From Clostridium septicum (GTDB lineage: Bacteria > Bacillota > Clostridia > Clostridiales > Clostridiaceae): DNA of 64,000 bases. The notes beneath the pieces are model-generated. The model worked only from the letters and a program-made list of their open reading frames with translations, had not been told where the DNA came from and did not search any database. Position 1 is the stretch's first letter; the number at the start of each line of letters is the position of its first letter. The DNA lies in contig NZ_CP023671.1 in assembly GCF_003606265.1 (NCBI RefSeq), positions 1,054,001 through 1,118,000 of the forward strand, in the 5' to 3' direction. This document shows positions 17,370-26,816 of the stretch, one piece after another. The position numbers and the translations under genes were made by a program.

Positions 17370-18098
17370 TTATAAAGACTTTTTATATTTCTTAAAGTAA
17401 GATGAACTTAAAAAAATAAAAAAAGCACCAAAAATTATAAAAAATACTGAAGAAAAATATAGTTCTCCAATTAAATGCCATATTCCTATAGCTAACCATA
17501 AAACGCCTGCAATTCCATATAATTTCCATGAAATTTTATTATCTATTGTTTTACTGTTACATTTACCATACTTTTTTATTTGCTTGATTCTTGAATTATA
17601 TGCTAAATAAGGCATAAAATTAAATACAAATATAAATATATCAATTATTAATAATCCAAGGATAATCAGAAATATAGGTTTAATAACCATTAAGGAAACA
17701 ACTAGTAACCCCATTAATGCTATAGCTATTATTAAAGAATATAGAGTTCCTTTTCTTGTTGTATTTCTTATACTTGTATATTTATCTATTTCTGATTCAC
17801 AATCACTATAAATTGGTTTAGTTCCAACTTGTGCTGAAAAAATGTGCATATAATTTTCTATAGAAACAACAAGTTTCCATCCAGCCTCTTTAAACATAGT
17901 GAAGTATTCTTCATTTGTCTCTGTTTGGTAATCTAGGTTATATACTATGTTTTGAGGCTTATCTTTTCTTAGTTTATAGAAAATTCCTACTACTATGTCT
18001 TCTAATATCCAACCTTGACTTGCATAATTTTTTAGTTTTTCCATATCATCTTCTTCACTAAATGCAAGTCCTCTAATCATTACATATTTCTTTTTCAT
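17370..18098 (-). CDS. DUF2812 membrane protein
   Basis: The 242-residue product starts with a soluble 105-residue domain (LAFSEEDDMEKLKNYASQGW, later FYKLRKDKP and AGWKLVVSIENYMHIFS) that matches the DUF2812 pattern. Two membrane pairs follow (about 118-160 and 190-232). DUF2812 genes almost always follow a PadR regulator, as here with a 15-bp gap, and are thought to respond to membrane stress; the biochemical role is unknown. Start with strong GGAGG. Confidence 0.85.
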   Translation of the reverse strand: MKKKYVMIRGLAFSEEDDMEKLKNYASQGWILEDIVVGIFYKLRKDKPQNIVYNLDYQTETNEEYFTMFKEAGWKLVVSIENYMHIFSAQVGTKPIYSDCESEIDKYTSIRNTTRKGTLYSLIIAIALMGLLVVSLMVIKPIFLIILGLLIIDIFIFVFNFMPYLAYNSRIKQIKKYGKCNSKTIDNKISWKLYGIAGVLWLAIGIWHLIGELYFSSVFFIIFGAFFIFLSSSYFKKYKKSL

Positions 18099-18113
18099 GA
18101 ATACCCTCCTTTT

Positions 18114-18434
18114 CTACTTTAAAAAATTTTCAGCAAATTTAACCATCTGCTTTTTACGCTCAATCTCTTTTATGAGCATCTCTCGTCCTTTATTTGTTAT
18201 TTTATATACTTTTTTATTTTCATCTGTACCAGAACTTAATTCCACTAAATCTGCTGATAAAAGCTTTTTAAGTGTTGTATAAAGTGATGCAGGACCAATA
18301 GTAACTTCATTATTAGTAAGGTTCTCAATAGTTTTCATAATTAGGTATCCGTGCTTTTCCTCAATGACACTAGATAAAATATAAAAAGCAGAATCTGTTA
18401 GTTCCCCAATATCAATAGAATCTTTTCTTGGCAT
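18114..18434 (-). CDS. PadR-family transcriptional regulator
   Basis: The 106-residue protein is a winged helix of the small PadR type: ILSSVIEEKHGYLIMKTIENL, then TLKKLLSADLVE, wing YKITNKGREML, ending in a dimerisation helix (IERKKQMVKFAENFL). It probably represses its own operon with the DUF2812 gene. Two long AT-rich palindromes immediately upstream (18456-18506) are the likely operators. Confidence 0.9.
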   Translation of the reverse strand: MPRKDSIDIGELTDSAFYILSSVIEEKHGYLIMKTIENLTNNEVTIGPASLYTTLKKLLSADLVELSSGTDENKKVYKITNKGREMLIKEIERKKQMVKFAENFLK

Positions 18435-18455
18435 AAAATTCTCCTTCCTATCATT

Positions 18456-18506
18456 ATATCATTTATTGATATATCATTAAATGTACTATATCAATAAATG
18501 ATATAT
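18456..18506. promoter_or_regulatory. PadR operator: paired inverted repeats
   Basis: ATATCATTTATTGATATAT (18456-18474) is followed by its reverse complement, ATATCAATAAATGATATAT (18488-18506), 13 bp on. Each arm is itself nearly palindromic. Position directly upstream of padR suggests autoregulation. Confidence 0.65.
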
Positions 18507-18648
18507 ATGTCAAATGTTTATCTACTGCTTTTTATTTATATATCTTGTTTAATTATAAAAAAACACCACAAGGAATGCTGCTATTATAGCCACCCCCTGT
18601 AGGCGTTATCCAAACTTTTATCATTACATTTTAAAATCCAATTTTATT

Positions 18649-18750
18649 AAAAACTATATACTTTCACATATACAATATAGTTAGTAATATTTCAAATTCA
18701 AGTTTTAATTATATATTTTCATAAAAAAATAAGCAGTAAAATTTGCTTAA
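18649..18750. repeat. Dispersed ~100-bp repeat, copy C
   Basis: About 95 percent identical to copy B by eye, starting AAAACTATATACTTTCAC and ending AAGCAGTAAAATTTGCTT. On the minus strand the AAGCA/TGCTT hairpin plus a T tract lies downstream of the histidine kinase gene and may end that operon. Confidence 0.7.
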
Positions 18751-18814
18751 CTTCTACTACTTATTATTAAAATTCATGGTAACATAAAATCCTTTTTCTT
18801 TTGCCTGTTTTATA

Positions 18815-18979
18815 TTACTTATCTATAACCTTCATTTGTTCTCGTTGTAATATGATGTTTTATAAATTCGCATAAAAGTCTTTTTCTTCTTTGCTTTTTG
18901 AGCTTTCAAGCAATTTCATAATATCATTATAGGAATATCTTGTGAAAATATCATATAAATTAATATCTTTATTTTTCAT
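18815..18979 (-). pseudogene. Small gene interrupted by an in-frame stop
   Basis: From ATG at 18979 the frame reads MKNKDINLYDIFTRYSYND and on to EEKDFYANL, then UAA at 18860-18862. The same frame then continues NIILQREQMKVIDK to a second stop at 18815. The pre- and post-stop parts read as one continuous small protein of about 54 residues, so a single substitution to a stop codon has probably broken it. Thirty-nine residues could still be made. It lies 22 bp behind the histidine kinase gene on the same strand; function unknown. Confidence 0.55.
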
Positions 18980-19001
18980 ATAAAATACTGCCTAGAAGGA
19001 T

Positions 19002-20027
19002 TCAATGAATTACCTTAGGAAATAATAATGAAATTTCAAACCCATGGGTATAATTATTATTTACTTCTAAGGTTATTTTTAAATTTTTAGCCATTTGTTT
19101 TGCTAGATATAATCCCATTCCTGTTGAGTTTTTTCTTTGCTCTCCAATTTCACCTGTGAAAGCTTTTTCAAATATAAATGGTATATCATATTCCTTAACT
19201 CCTATTCCATTATCTCTTATAGTAAGGATTATATTTTTCTCATTTTCATATGAAGTAATAACTATATGTGGATCACTTATTTCGATATTTTTATATTTTA
19301 CTGAATTACTAATTATTTGCCTTATAATAAATTGAATTCCTCTTTTATCAGATAGTACTTTATAATCCCCAATGTCTAGTATTACATCTATAGATTTTTC
19401 CTGTAATATTACTTTATATTCTTCAATTACTTCTATACAACTCTCTTGTAATGATAACTCTTTGAAAAAGTAATCATTACAAGTGGATTTTAGCCTTGCA
19501 TAATATAGCATTCTTTCTATATCCTCTTGCATTTTTGTTCTTACATATTGTAGTCTTTTATATACTATAGGTGATATTTCTTCTTTTCTATTATCTAGTA
19601 CAAAGGTCATTAGCCCTAAAGGAGTTTTTATCTCATGTGCCCAAGCCTCTATATATTCTTCATACTCATCAATTCCTCTCTTATGAGTATTTATAGTATT
19701 TTGATTTTGCCTTAAAATTTCACCTATATCTTTTATTACTTCTACTTCTTCGTAATTAAATAAGCTAATAATTTCATTTTCCACATCTTTAGTTGGCTCA
19801 TCTAAAAACCTTCTAATTGCTTGTTCTCTTTTTAAGTCATTTTTATAAATACTAAATGCTGTAGCACAATATAAAATTAAAGAACCAATAATCATTGTAG
19901 GAAAAATATAAATAAAAGCTTTATCATTACTTAACCATAGCAATACTCCAAATATAAAGTTCAATGTAAATATAACAATAATCCAAAGTCTATTTTTTTG
20001 AAATATTCCTTTTAACTTTCTAATCAT
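19002..20027 (-). CDS. BceS-type intramembrane-sensing histidine kinase
   Basis: The 341-residue kinase has two membrane helices (about 13-32 and 38-60) with almost no extracellular loop. That is the mark of kinases that sense through a BceAB-type transporter rather than binding ligand themselves. The DHp H-box is AHEIKTPLGLM; the ATPase domain carries ISNSVKY (N box), IRDNGIGV (G1) and TGMGLYLAK (G2). It overlaps the response regulator gene by eight bases. Likely signal: a cell-wall peptide antibiotic; the exact one cannot be read from the sequence. Confidence 0.92.
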   Translation of the reverse strand: MIRKLKGIFQKNRLWIIVIFTLNFIFGVLLWLSNDKAFIYIFPTMIIGSLILYCATAFSIYKNDLKREQAIRRFLDEPTKDVENEIISLFNYEEVEVIKDIGEILRQNQNTINTHKRGIDEYEEYIEAWAHEIKTPLGLMTFVLDNRKEEISPIVYKRLQYVRTKMQEDIERMLYYARLKSTCNDYFFKELSLQESCIEVIEEYKVILQEKSIDVILDIGDYKVLSDKRGIQFIIRQIISNSVKYKNIEISDPHIVITSYENEKNIILTIRDNGIGVKEYDIPFIFEKAFTGEIGEQRKNSTGMGLYLAKQMAKNLKITLEVNNNYTHGFEISLLFPKVIH

Positions 20028-20709
20028 TACTCTTATCTCCTATAGGCTCTAAGGAGTAACCTTTCCCCCTAATTGTACTTATCTTATAATGAGTATCTAA
20101 ATTATGTAATGATTTCTTTAACCTAGTCATATTAACATGAAGAGCATTTTCATCTATATATTCTGTTGTACCCCAAAGACTCTTAAATAGCATCTCCTTA
20201 GTAACAAGCTTTGGATAATTTTCAAGTAATAGCTTCATAATCTTTCCCTGATTATCAGGTAAAATCATAGCTTTACCTTTAACGTTAATAGTATAGGTTT
20301 GTAAATCTAAACTAATGTCCTTTATTTCTACAAAGTTCTTTCTATCATCTAAACGACGTAATAAATTTGTTATTCTTGCTAATAAACGTTCTTTATGGCA
20401 AGGTTTATTTATATATTCATCTGCACCAATATCAAGAGCATGTAATTCATCTTTCATTTGATCTCTACCTGTTAAAACAAGTATTGGTACATTACTTTTC
20501 TGTCTAATTCCCTTACAAATTTCAAACCCAGATATTCTAGGTAAATTTAAATCTAATAATACAAGGTCTGGTGAAGCAGCTATAATCTCATCTATTGGAT
20601 TTGAAAACTTCGTTATACAAAAGGTATCATAACCTTCCTTTTCTAAAATATACTGAAGTTCCTCTCTCATAAAAAGTTCATCTTCTACAATTAAAATCTT
20701 CTTCACCAT
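20020..20709 (-). CDS. BceR-type OmpR-family response regulator
   Basis: The 229-residue regulator has a receiver domain (VEDE acidic pocket, phospho-Asp in LVLLDLNLP, conserved Thr and Lys in VLTGRD and INKPCHKE) and an OmpR-type winged-helix domain ending TIRGKGYSLE. The start is set at ATG 20709, with AGAGG six bases upstream, rather than at GTG 20715, which overlaps that site. It should activate the transporter genes next to it. Confidence 0.92.
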   Translation of the reverse strand: MVKKILIVEDELFMREELQYILEKEGYDTFCITKFSNPIDEIIAASPDLVLLDLNLPRISGFEICKGIRQKSNVPILVLTGRDQMKDELHALDIGADEYINKPCHKERLLARITNLLRRLDDRKNFVEIKDISLDLQTYTINVKGKAMILPDNQGKIMKLLLENYPKLVTKEMLFKSLWGTTEYIDENALHVNMTRLKKSLHNLDTHYKISTIRGKGYSLEPIGDKSND

Positions 20710-20717
20710 TATCACCT

Positions 20718-22751
20718 CTAATTATCTTCTCTTTTTATATCCATTATCTTTAAAATATTTTTATCACTGCTTTTCTTTACAAATTGCATATAAATTAATT
20801 CTATCACACATATTAAGACAACAACACAAATTGAAATAACCATTAGTTTACCAACTTGTTCCTTCATTCTTGTTGTCACAATACCTGTAAATAATGCTCT
20901 TACTGCAAATATACTACTTATTGCTGCAATTGCTATTGGTAGTGAAAAATACCAAGTAATTTGACTTCTTGCAGATTTACATAGCACTTCATAGCTTGCA
21001 CCTAAATATGTTAATGATTGATACCTCTTTTTTGTTTTTTGTTGATGCATTAAAAATTGTACTCCCATAACTGTATTAGCTATTATTAGAAAAATAACTG
21101 CTAAATAAATAGTTACATAACTTGCTGCAACAGTATAAAACAACTCTCTTCCTATATTTTGAAGATAACTTTCATAAAGTATATCAGTAGTATTAAGTTT
21201 TTCATTAACTTTACTAATAGCTTGCATTAACCCATTTTCCTTAACAAATTCCTTATTTAAAGTTGCATTCCAATAAGTGCTAACATTATTTTCACTAGTA
21301 TATTTGTTAAAAACTTCTTCTGTAACTATTAAACCATAGCTAATAGTAATTAATTTATCTGTTACAACGCTATCAGTATAACATTTATCTATTAACTTAT
21401 ATTCTTCTCTATCAAAATATAAAGTAGGTCTTTCTTTTAAAGCATTTTCAATTAAATCTCCAACTTTAAACTTAGGATCATTATAAAGAGCTACCTCATT
21501 ATCCTTTAATATAATTTTTTCCTTTCCTTGTAACTCTAAAAGCTTATTATATGAAGTTACAGAAATTAAATACGGACTATCCATATATTGAAGGTTGTTT
21601 AATAAAGTATCTTTACCCTCTTCATTCTTTTGATTTTCTATTACACTTATCAAATCTTTTGCTGAAAAACTATTGTCACCATGAAACATTCCTAAATTCA
21701 TAGCATATATGCCATCAATATACTCATTTAAATCTAACTTATTTATTACTGACTCCACATCCTTATATTCTGCTTCAAATGTGTAGTCTATAACATGAGA
21801 TTGCTTTGAATTAAATAAGTATCCTACTGGAATACCATATGCAAAACAACTAATTGCCATTAAAATTAAAAGTGATGAAATAGCTAAAGTATTTGGCTTT
21901 AAAAATACTGATTCTTGCAATTGTCTAAAGGTAAACATATTTAATTCATTTATGTTAGTTTTATTTTTAAGAATTACTTCAAATAATACACCTATACCTT
22001 GAAATAATAGTAAAGTTCCAATAAGTCCTAATATTAGTGTAATCCCCATAAGCTTTATACTTCCCCATGAAACTCCCTTAATTGCTATAATAAATGCAAC
22101 TGTAAGTAATATTACTCCTAAAACTAATTTAATAATAACAATTACTTTATTTATTTTTCTTTTCTTTTCTCCTTGAGATTCTGAAAGTAATTCGGTAACC
22201 TCTTTTCTTGAAAATTTACCACTTAAAATAATAAGTGCTATAAATCTAATAATAAAATATCCTATAATAGTTCCTATAATTGCTGAAAATGAAAATGAAA
22301 AATTATGTCCTATTATACCTAACCCTATAACTTTAGCTGTTACTAAACTAATAATTTCAGATATACAGATTGCAACTGGAATACCAATTAGTACTGACAA
22401 TATACTATTCCATAACTCTTCTGCAAAAAGCATTAATAATAACTTACTACGCTTCATACCAAGCATTAAATACATTCCAAGTTCTTTATTTCTTCTTTCT
22501 AGTTGATATTTCCCTGCAAAATATACAAGAAAAAATAAGATAAATAATGATAATCCATATAAAGATGGAATCAATAAAAATAACTTGTTTAGTGCTTCAC
22601 TTTCCATAGTCTTTAAAAATATAATAACATCTTGTTTTTCAAGAGATAAAATAATATAAAATGCAACAATAGATATAATTAATGATACAAAAAATAACCC
22701 ATTTTCTTTTCTATTTCGCTTACTATTTCTCTTAACTAAATCATAAAACAT
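20718..22751 (-). CDS. BceB-type ABC transporter permease
   Basis: About 677 residues with ten predicted membrane helices arranged 1 + 3 + 2 + 1 + 3 and a large extracellular domain between helices seven and eight (about residues 315-520), the hallmark of BceB/FtsX permeases. That domain binds or senses the antibiotic-lipid target, and the protein forms the sensory complex with the kinase. ATG at 22751 is preferred over GTG at 22763 because the latter sits against AGGAGG. It overlaps the end of the ATPase gene by 11 bases. Confidence 0.92.
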   Translation of the reverse strand: MFYDLVKRNSKRNRKENGLFFVSLIISIVAFYIILSLEKQDVIIFLKTMESEALNKLFLLIPSLYGLSLFILFFLVYFAGKYQLERRNKELGMYLMLGMKRSKLLLMLFAEELWNSILSVLIGIPVAICISEIISLVTAKVIGLGIIGHNFSFSFSAIIGTIIGYFIIRFIALIILSGKFSRKEVTELLSESQGEKKRKINKVIVIIKLVLGVILLTVAFIIAIKGVSWGSIKLMGITLILGLIGTLLLFQGIGVLFEVILKNKTNINELNMFTFRQLQESVFLKPNTLAISSLLILMAISCFAYGIPVGYLFNSKQSHVIDYTFEAEYKDVESVINKLDLNEYIDGIYAMNLGMFHGDNSFSAKDLISVIENQKNEEGKDTLLNNLQYMDSPYLISVTSYNKLLELQGKEKIILKDNEVALYNDPKFKVGDLIENALKERPTLYFDREEYKLIDKCYTDSVVTDKLITISYGLIVTEEVFNKYTSENNVSTYWNATLNKEFVKENGLMQAISKVNEKLNTTDILYESYLQNIGRELFYTVAASYVTIYLAVIFLIIANTVMGVQFLMHQQKTKKRYQSLTYLGASYEVLCKSARSQITWYFSLPIAIAAISSIFAVRALFTGIVTTRMKEQVGKLMVISICVVVLICVIELIYMQFVKKSSDKNILKIMDIKREDN

Positions 22752-23517
22752 TTGCACTTCCACCTCCTAGTTGTGCCATAACTAGAAGTATTCTTTCATA
22801 AAAATCTTGCCTAGATTCTTCTGGCTTTTTACGTCTTAGCTCATGAAAAAGCTTTCCATCTTGTATAAATAAAATTCTTGAACAAAAGCTAGCTACATTT
22901 GCATCATGAGTAACCATTAAAATAGTTGTTTTTTCATCCTCATTTAAATCAGATAGTTTTTGCATTAATGCTTTTGCATTTTTAGAATCTAATGCTCCTG
23001 TAGGTTCATCTGCAAGAATAATTTGTGGATTTAAAATTAAAGCTCTTGCTGCTGCAACACGTTGCTTTTGTCCACCTGAAATTTCATTAGGAAATTTATC
23101 TAATACATCTGTAATCTCCATATACTCTGCTAACTTTTCTAATTCTATATTACTATTTTTCTTCAATTTATTGTGAATAGCCATTGGAAGTAGAATATTT
23201 TCCTTTGCAGTCAAATTTTCTAGTAGCTCAAAGTTTTGAAATAAATAACCTATCTTATTTCCTCTATAATCTGCTAATTTATTTCCTTTAAAGTCTTCTA
23301 TTCTCTCTCCCTTTAATAAAATATTGCCTTCAGTAGGATGAGTTGTAGTTGCAATACAATTAAGAAGTGTTGTTTTTCCTGATCCACTGCTTCCCATAAT
23401 TCCAATGAATTCACCATTCATTACCTGAAAACTAATTCCATCTAAAGCCTTAGTTTCAAAATCTTTTTTACCATAATATTTTTTTAAGTTTTTAACTTCT
23501 AATATTCTCTCTATCAT
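22741..23517 (-). CDS. BceA-type ABC transporter ATP-binding protein
   Basis: Walker A GSSGSGKTT, Q-loop YLFQNFELL, signature ISGGQKQRVAAARAL, Walker B IILADEPTGALD and H-loop VTHD are all intact in 258 residues. It energises the BceB permease. The start ATG 23517 was chosen because AAGGTG lies seven to eight bases upstream; the longer reading begins inside that site. First gene of the bceAB-RS operon, so the promoter must lie in 23518-23790. Confers peptide-antibiotic resistance in relatives; specificity here is unknown. Confidence 0.93.
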   Translation of the reverse strand: MIERILEVKNLKKYYGKKDFETKALDGISFQVMNGEFIGIMGSSGSGKTTLLNCIATTTHPTEGNILLKGERIEDFKGNKLADYRGNKIGYLFQNFELLENLTAKENILLPMAIHNKLKKNSNIELEKLAEYMEITDVLDKFPNEISGGQKQRVAAARALILNPQIILADEPTGALDSKNAKALMQKLSDLNEDEKTTILMVTHDANVASFCSRILFIQDGKLFHELRRKKPEESRQDFYERILLVMAQLGGGSANVL

Positions 23518-23790
23518 TATAATCACCTTTCACTTCATAACTTTATATCTAACAAATAAAACTCCGGAATCTAACTGTTACTAATTCTTATCTATATACT
23601 TATTATAAATGGAGTTTATAATATAAAACACTTACAGTTGCTGAAAGGTTTTAAATATAAAACAAATAAAAAATTTATATAAAATTAATAACACACTTTT
23701 GGTAAAATATGTTAATATTGAATATATATACTAATATAGGATTATATTTATAAAACTATTTGCCAGTGAAATGAAAAAGGATGGTGCACT

Positions 23791-24018
23791 ATGAAGATCT
23801 TTAAAAAAGGATATTTATTTAACACTTTCACATCAATAATTATACTTGTCAGCTTTCTTATTACTATAAAAATAGATAATGACTCAAGATTACCACAAAA
23901 TGCAAATACAGATTATTTCATGAATTCATTACCCTATATTTACTTAATTTTAATTTGTTTAATTGCTTTAATTACATTTAATCTATATAAAGCCATAACT
24001 ACTAAAAAGACAAATTAG
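23791..24018 (+). CDS. Small membrane protein
   Basis: The 75-residue product has two membrane helices (about 10-25 and 47-65) separated by a polar loop with DNDSRLPQNAN, and a basic C-terminus. It is transcribed away from the bce operon with a moderate AAGGATGG ribosome binding site. Not recognised. Its 3' end overlaps the decayed Rpn gene on the other strand by 17 bases. Confidence 0.6.
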   Translation: MKIFKKGYLFNTFTSIIILVSFLITIKIDNDSRLPQNANTDYFMNSLPYIYLILICLIALITFNLYKAITTKKTN

Positions 24019-24324
24019 ATAATATATAAAAGAAATAATCCCAATCTGAATATAAACACTTTACAACTGATAATATTTCACTTGGTATATTTTTCTTTTC
24101 TTCTTTTTTCCCTTGTTCTATTACTCTTGCTTCTGCTGAGTTAATCATATTTGCCCTTTCATGAAGTGACCTTTCTCTCTCATAATAAATCCTCATTACT
24201 TCTTCATCACTACTTAAATATTCGATTTTTTGTTCAGCTTTTTCTATTGCTGTATCCAAACTCATCAACTACTTTAATGTAGTTTCAGAAATATAAAATC
24301 ATTCAAAGGTTTTATTTTTCTCAT
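24002..24324 (-). pseudogene. Rpn-family recombination-promoting nuclease/putative transposase, decayed
   Basis: ATG at 24324, with GAGG upstream, opens MRKIKPLNDFIFLKLH, the typical N-terminus of Rpn/YhgA-like proteins, then stops. Soon after, in another frame, the typical C-terminal part follows (AIEKAEQKIEYLSSDEE, later YYERERSLHERAN and INSAEARVIEQG). The roughly 180 residues that should lie between, with the PD-(D/E)xK nuclease core, are missing. The gene is therefore an internal-deletion remnant, not a functional 88-residue protein. Confidence 0.75.
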
Positions 24325-24777
24325 TTATACTTACCTCATTATTTTTATCATTAGTAAAATTAATAGCTTAAAATTATTAAGCTATTTTTTAAAACTCCTC
24401 TTTAATACCCATATTAAATTTGCAATAAAAATTATAAAATTTATTATTGATTTAACAAATTCTTATATAATTACTAATTTGAAAATCACCATTAAAATAC
24501 TTTTTTATATAAAAAAAATTAAATTATTATAAATTTTCTCTTCAAATTATATGAAAAAGTTGTATTTAATGATATAATTTTATATAAATGTAATTCAATT
24601 TCGAGAAAGATTAAAGATTTGTTGGGCTCTTTTATTAGTTAGTTAAAGGCAGATCCTTTTTTAGTTAGACTACAGATTAAATAATTAGAAGAAAAGAAAG
24701 ATGTAAATTGGCAGAAATAAAATTCAAATAGATAATATAAATTTTTATCAACTTATTTTTAGGAGGACATAACTTAT
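24325..24777. other. Intergenic region without recognised gene
   Basis: About 450 bp, very AT-rich. AATAGCTTAAAA/ATTAAGCTATT at about 24360-24385 forms a short hairpin. The last 200 bp must hold the promoter of the acyltransferase gene. Nothing else is supported. Confidence 0.4.
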
Positions 24778-25854
24778 ATGATAAAAGAAAATACTATCAA
24801 AGAAATTAATTATATTAAAGGAATAGCAATACTATTAGTTTTTATAGGACATGCTTCTACACCATCTTTTTTACAAAGACCTTATACTTATGAATTCATG
24901 GTACAATTAATTTACTCTATTCATATGCCATTATTTTTTTTAGTATCTGGTTTTTTATCATACAAAATTATTAATATGAATTTAAATAAAGAATACTTAT
25001 CTTTTATAAAAACTAAGTTTTACAGATTAGGAGTTCCATTTTTAATATTTTCTTTTATAACTAATTTTATAATTATTGCTTTTAAACAAGTACTTAATGA
25101 ACCGGTATCTACTAGTACTTTACTAGATAGGATTAAAACAATATTTTTATATCCTGAAGATGGAATTATGGGAGCTCTTTGGTTTTTATACACTTTATTT
25201 TTTATTGCTATACTTGCACCATTTATTGTTAAGCTACCACTAAAGCTAACAATTACCTTATCATTATTGCTAAATATCTTTACACCTAAATACATAAACT
25301 TTTTATCTATTAGTAGAATAAACTTCTTTTTAGTATATTTTCTTATAGGACTTTATTTTAGAACATATTATCAAGCTAATAAAAATAATATATTTAAAAT
25401 GATTTCTACCTTTAAAAAAATAACTCTCTTTATTATTTCTGCAATCTGTATTTTTTCTTATTCATATATAATAACTAATGGAATATTTATATCAAAATAT
25501 CTTTTAAGCACTTTAAATTTTCTTTGTGGATTATGTGGTATGATTCTAATACTTATGCTTATAGAAAAGATTAAAAATTTAAAAGTCTGCAGTACATTAT
25601 CCTATTTAGGACAATACTCTATGGACATTTACCTTTTTTCATGGTTTTTTCAAATAACTTCAATGATATTAATAACTAAAATATTAAAAATTTCTAACTA
25701 CAATATATTTTTTATAAGTAATATGATAGTAGGAAGTTTTTGCTTACCATTTTCTATATATATACTTAGAAGATTTAAGATATTTAAACGTTTACTTTTA
25801 GGTGAATTTCAAAATAATGTTTCATTAAAATCTACACCTAGTATAACCACTTAG
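24778..25854 (+). CDS. Membrane-bound acyltransferase (acyltransferase_3 family)
   Basis: The 358-residue protein has about ten membrane helices and the family start: a soluble tip, then INYIKGIAILLVFIGHAS, with the conserved catalytic His of the G-H motif, and IHMPLFFLVSGFL. Such enzymes O-acetylate or otherwise acylate cell-surface sugars and teichoic or exopolysaccharides. The substrate here is unknown. Start with AGGAGG 11 bases upstream. A monocistronic unit with a strong terminator at 25984. Confidence 0.88.
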   Translation: MIKENTIKEINYIKGIAILLVFIGHASTPSFLQRPYTYEFMVQLIYSIHMPLFFLVSGFLSYKIINMNLNKEYLSFIKTKFYRLGVPFLIFSFITNFIIIAFKQVLNEPVSTSTLLDRIKTIFLYPEDGIMGALWFLYTLFFIAILAPFIVKLPLKLTITLSLLLNIFTPKYINFLSISRINFFLVYFLIGLYFRTYYQANKNNIFKMISTFKKITLFIISAICIFSYSYIITNGIFISKYLLSTLNFLCGLCGMILILMLIEKIKNLKVCSTLSYLGQYSMDIYLFSWFFQITSMILITKILKISNYNIFFISNMIVGSFCLPFSIYILRRFKIFKRLLLGEFQNNVSLKSTPSITT

Positions 25855-25983
25855 CTATATGTTATCTTTTTTTATTAAAAACCTAATTGGTGTTTTAATA
25901 TTTTCTATGGGAATAATAAATGTTTTATTGAGAAAAAGCATAAATAGAGTCTTTATTTCATAATTTAAAATTATAAAAAATTG

Positions 25984-26010
25984 AAGTCCAGCAAGTAATT
26001 TGCTGGACTT
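25984..26010 (+). terminator. Intrinsic terminator
   Basis: AAGTCCAGCAA (25984-25994), GTAA, TTGCTGGACTT (26000-26010), then TATTATT. It ends the acyltransferase transcript. Confidence 0.85.
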
Positions 26011-26145
26011 TATTATTAATGTGTACTACACATATATAATATGTATAGATTAAATTTTTATAGTTTTTTGAAATTTACTCTTGGATATAGTAAAGATTTA
26101 CTTAACATAACATTAAATATTATTATACTATTAGTTATATTTAAT

Positions 26146-26811
26146 TTACATCAAATTAAATACAAGAAAAATAATCCAAAGAAATAACTGTAGTATCCTT
26201 ATTCTTTTTACTCCTTTATTATTAGATATATTTATACATCTTAAATTAATAGTATTTAAGATATTTCCAAATATAATATTAAAATATCGGAATATAATTC
26301 TACCTAAAAGTACTCCTGTTGTATTTAAAATTATATCGTTTATATCTACAGCACGTCCTATAAATAACTGTAAAAATTCTATAAAGAAAGATATAATCAT
26401 TGCAGTTATTATAATTTTAAACCTCTCTTTTGCATCATCTTTATAATATATTGATAGAAAAAAACCAAATGGAATAAAGATAAGAATATTTCCAAAGAGA
26501 TTTACTATAGAATACATATCTCCCTTAAGTGCAAATAAATACTGAACGTTCATACCCTTAAAAGGGATTATATTTATACTCCTCAATCTTACCATATCGA
26601 AAGAGGCAGAAGAATTATTTCCTATTGTAATACCTAAAACAAATATTATACTTAGTATGAATCCAAGGATAGCTATTTTTTCTTTTAATTCAAATCTAAT
26701 ATTTAGCAATGCTCTTTTTTCACTAATTAAAAGCATATTTAATAATATTATTGGAATTGCTGATATATAAAATGGAATAGCTCCAAAAATAGCTGTACTA
26801 ATAATGTTCAT
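26146..26811 (-). CDS. VanZ-like membrane protein
   Basis: About 221 residues with six membrane helices. The VanZ core is visible: NLFGNILIFIPFGFFL, then FFIEFLQLFIGR and VDINDIILNTTGVLLG. VanZ-like proteins confer low-level teicoplanin or lipoglycopeptide tolerance in some systems; most are uncharacterised. ATG at 26811 is chosen, with AAGGAG eight bases upstream; that GAG overlaps the last codons of the gene before it, so the two are translationally coupled. Confidence 0.85.
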   Translation of the reverse strand: MNIISTAIFGAIPFYISAIPIILLNMLLISEKRALLNIRFELKEKIAILGFILSIIFVLGITIGNNSSASFDMVRLRSINIIPFKGMNVQYLFALKGDMYSIVNLFGNILIFIPFGFFLSIYYKDDAKERFKIIITAMIISFFIEFLQLFIGRAVDINDIILNTTGVLLGRIIFRYFNIIFGNILNTINLRCINISNNKGVKRIRILQLFLWIIFLVFNLM

Positions 26812-26816
26812 ATAAA

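Noticed and set aside
24002..24268. Functional 88-residue protein
   Set aside because: Sequence is the C-terminal tail of an Rpn protein, with the N-terminal start found separately upstream and the core missing.
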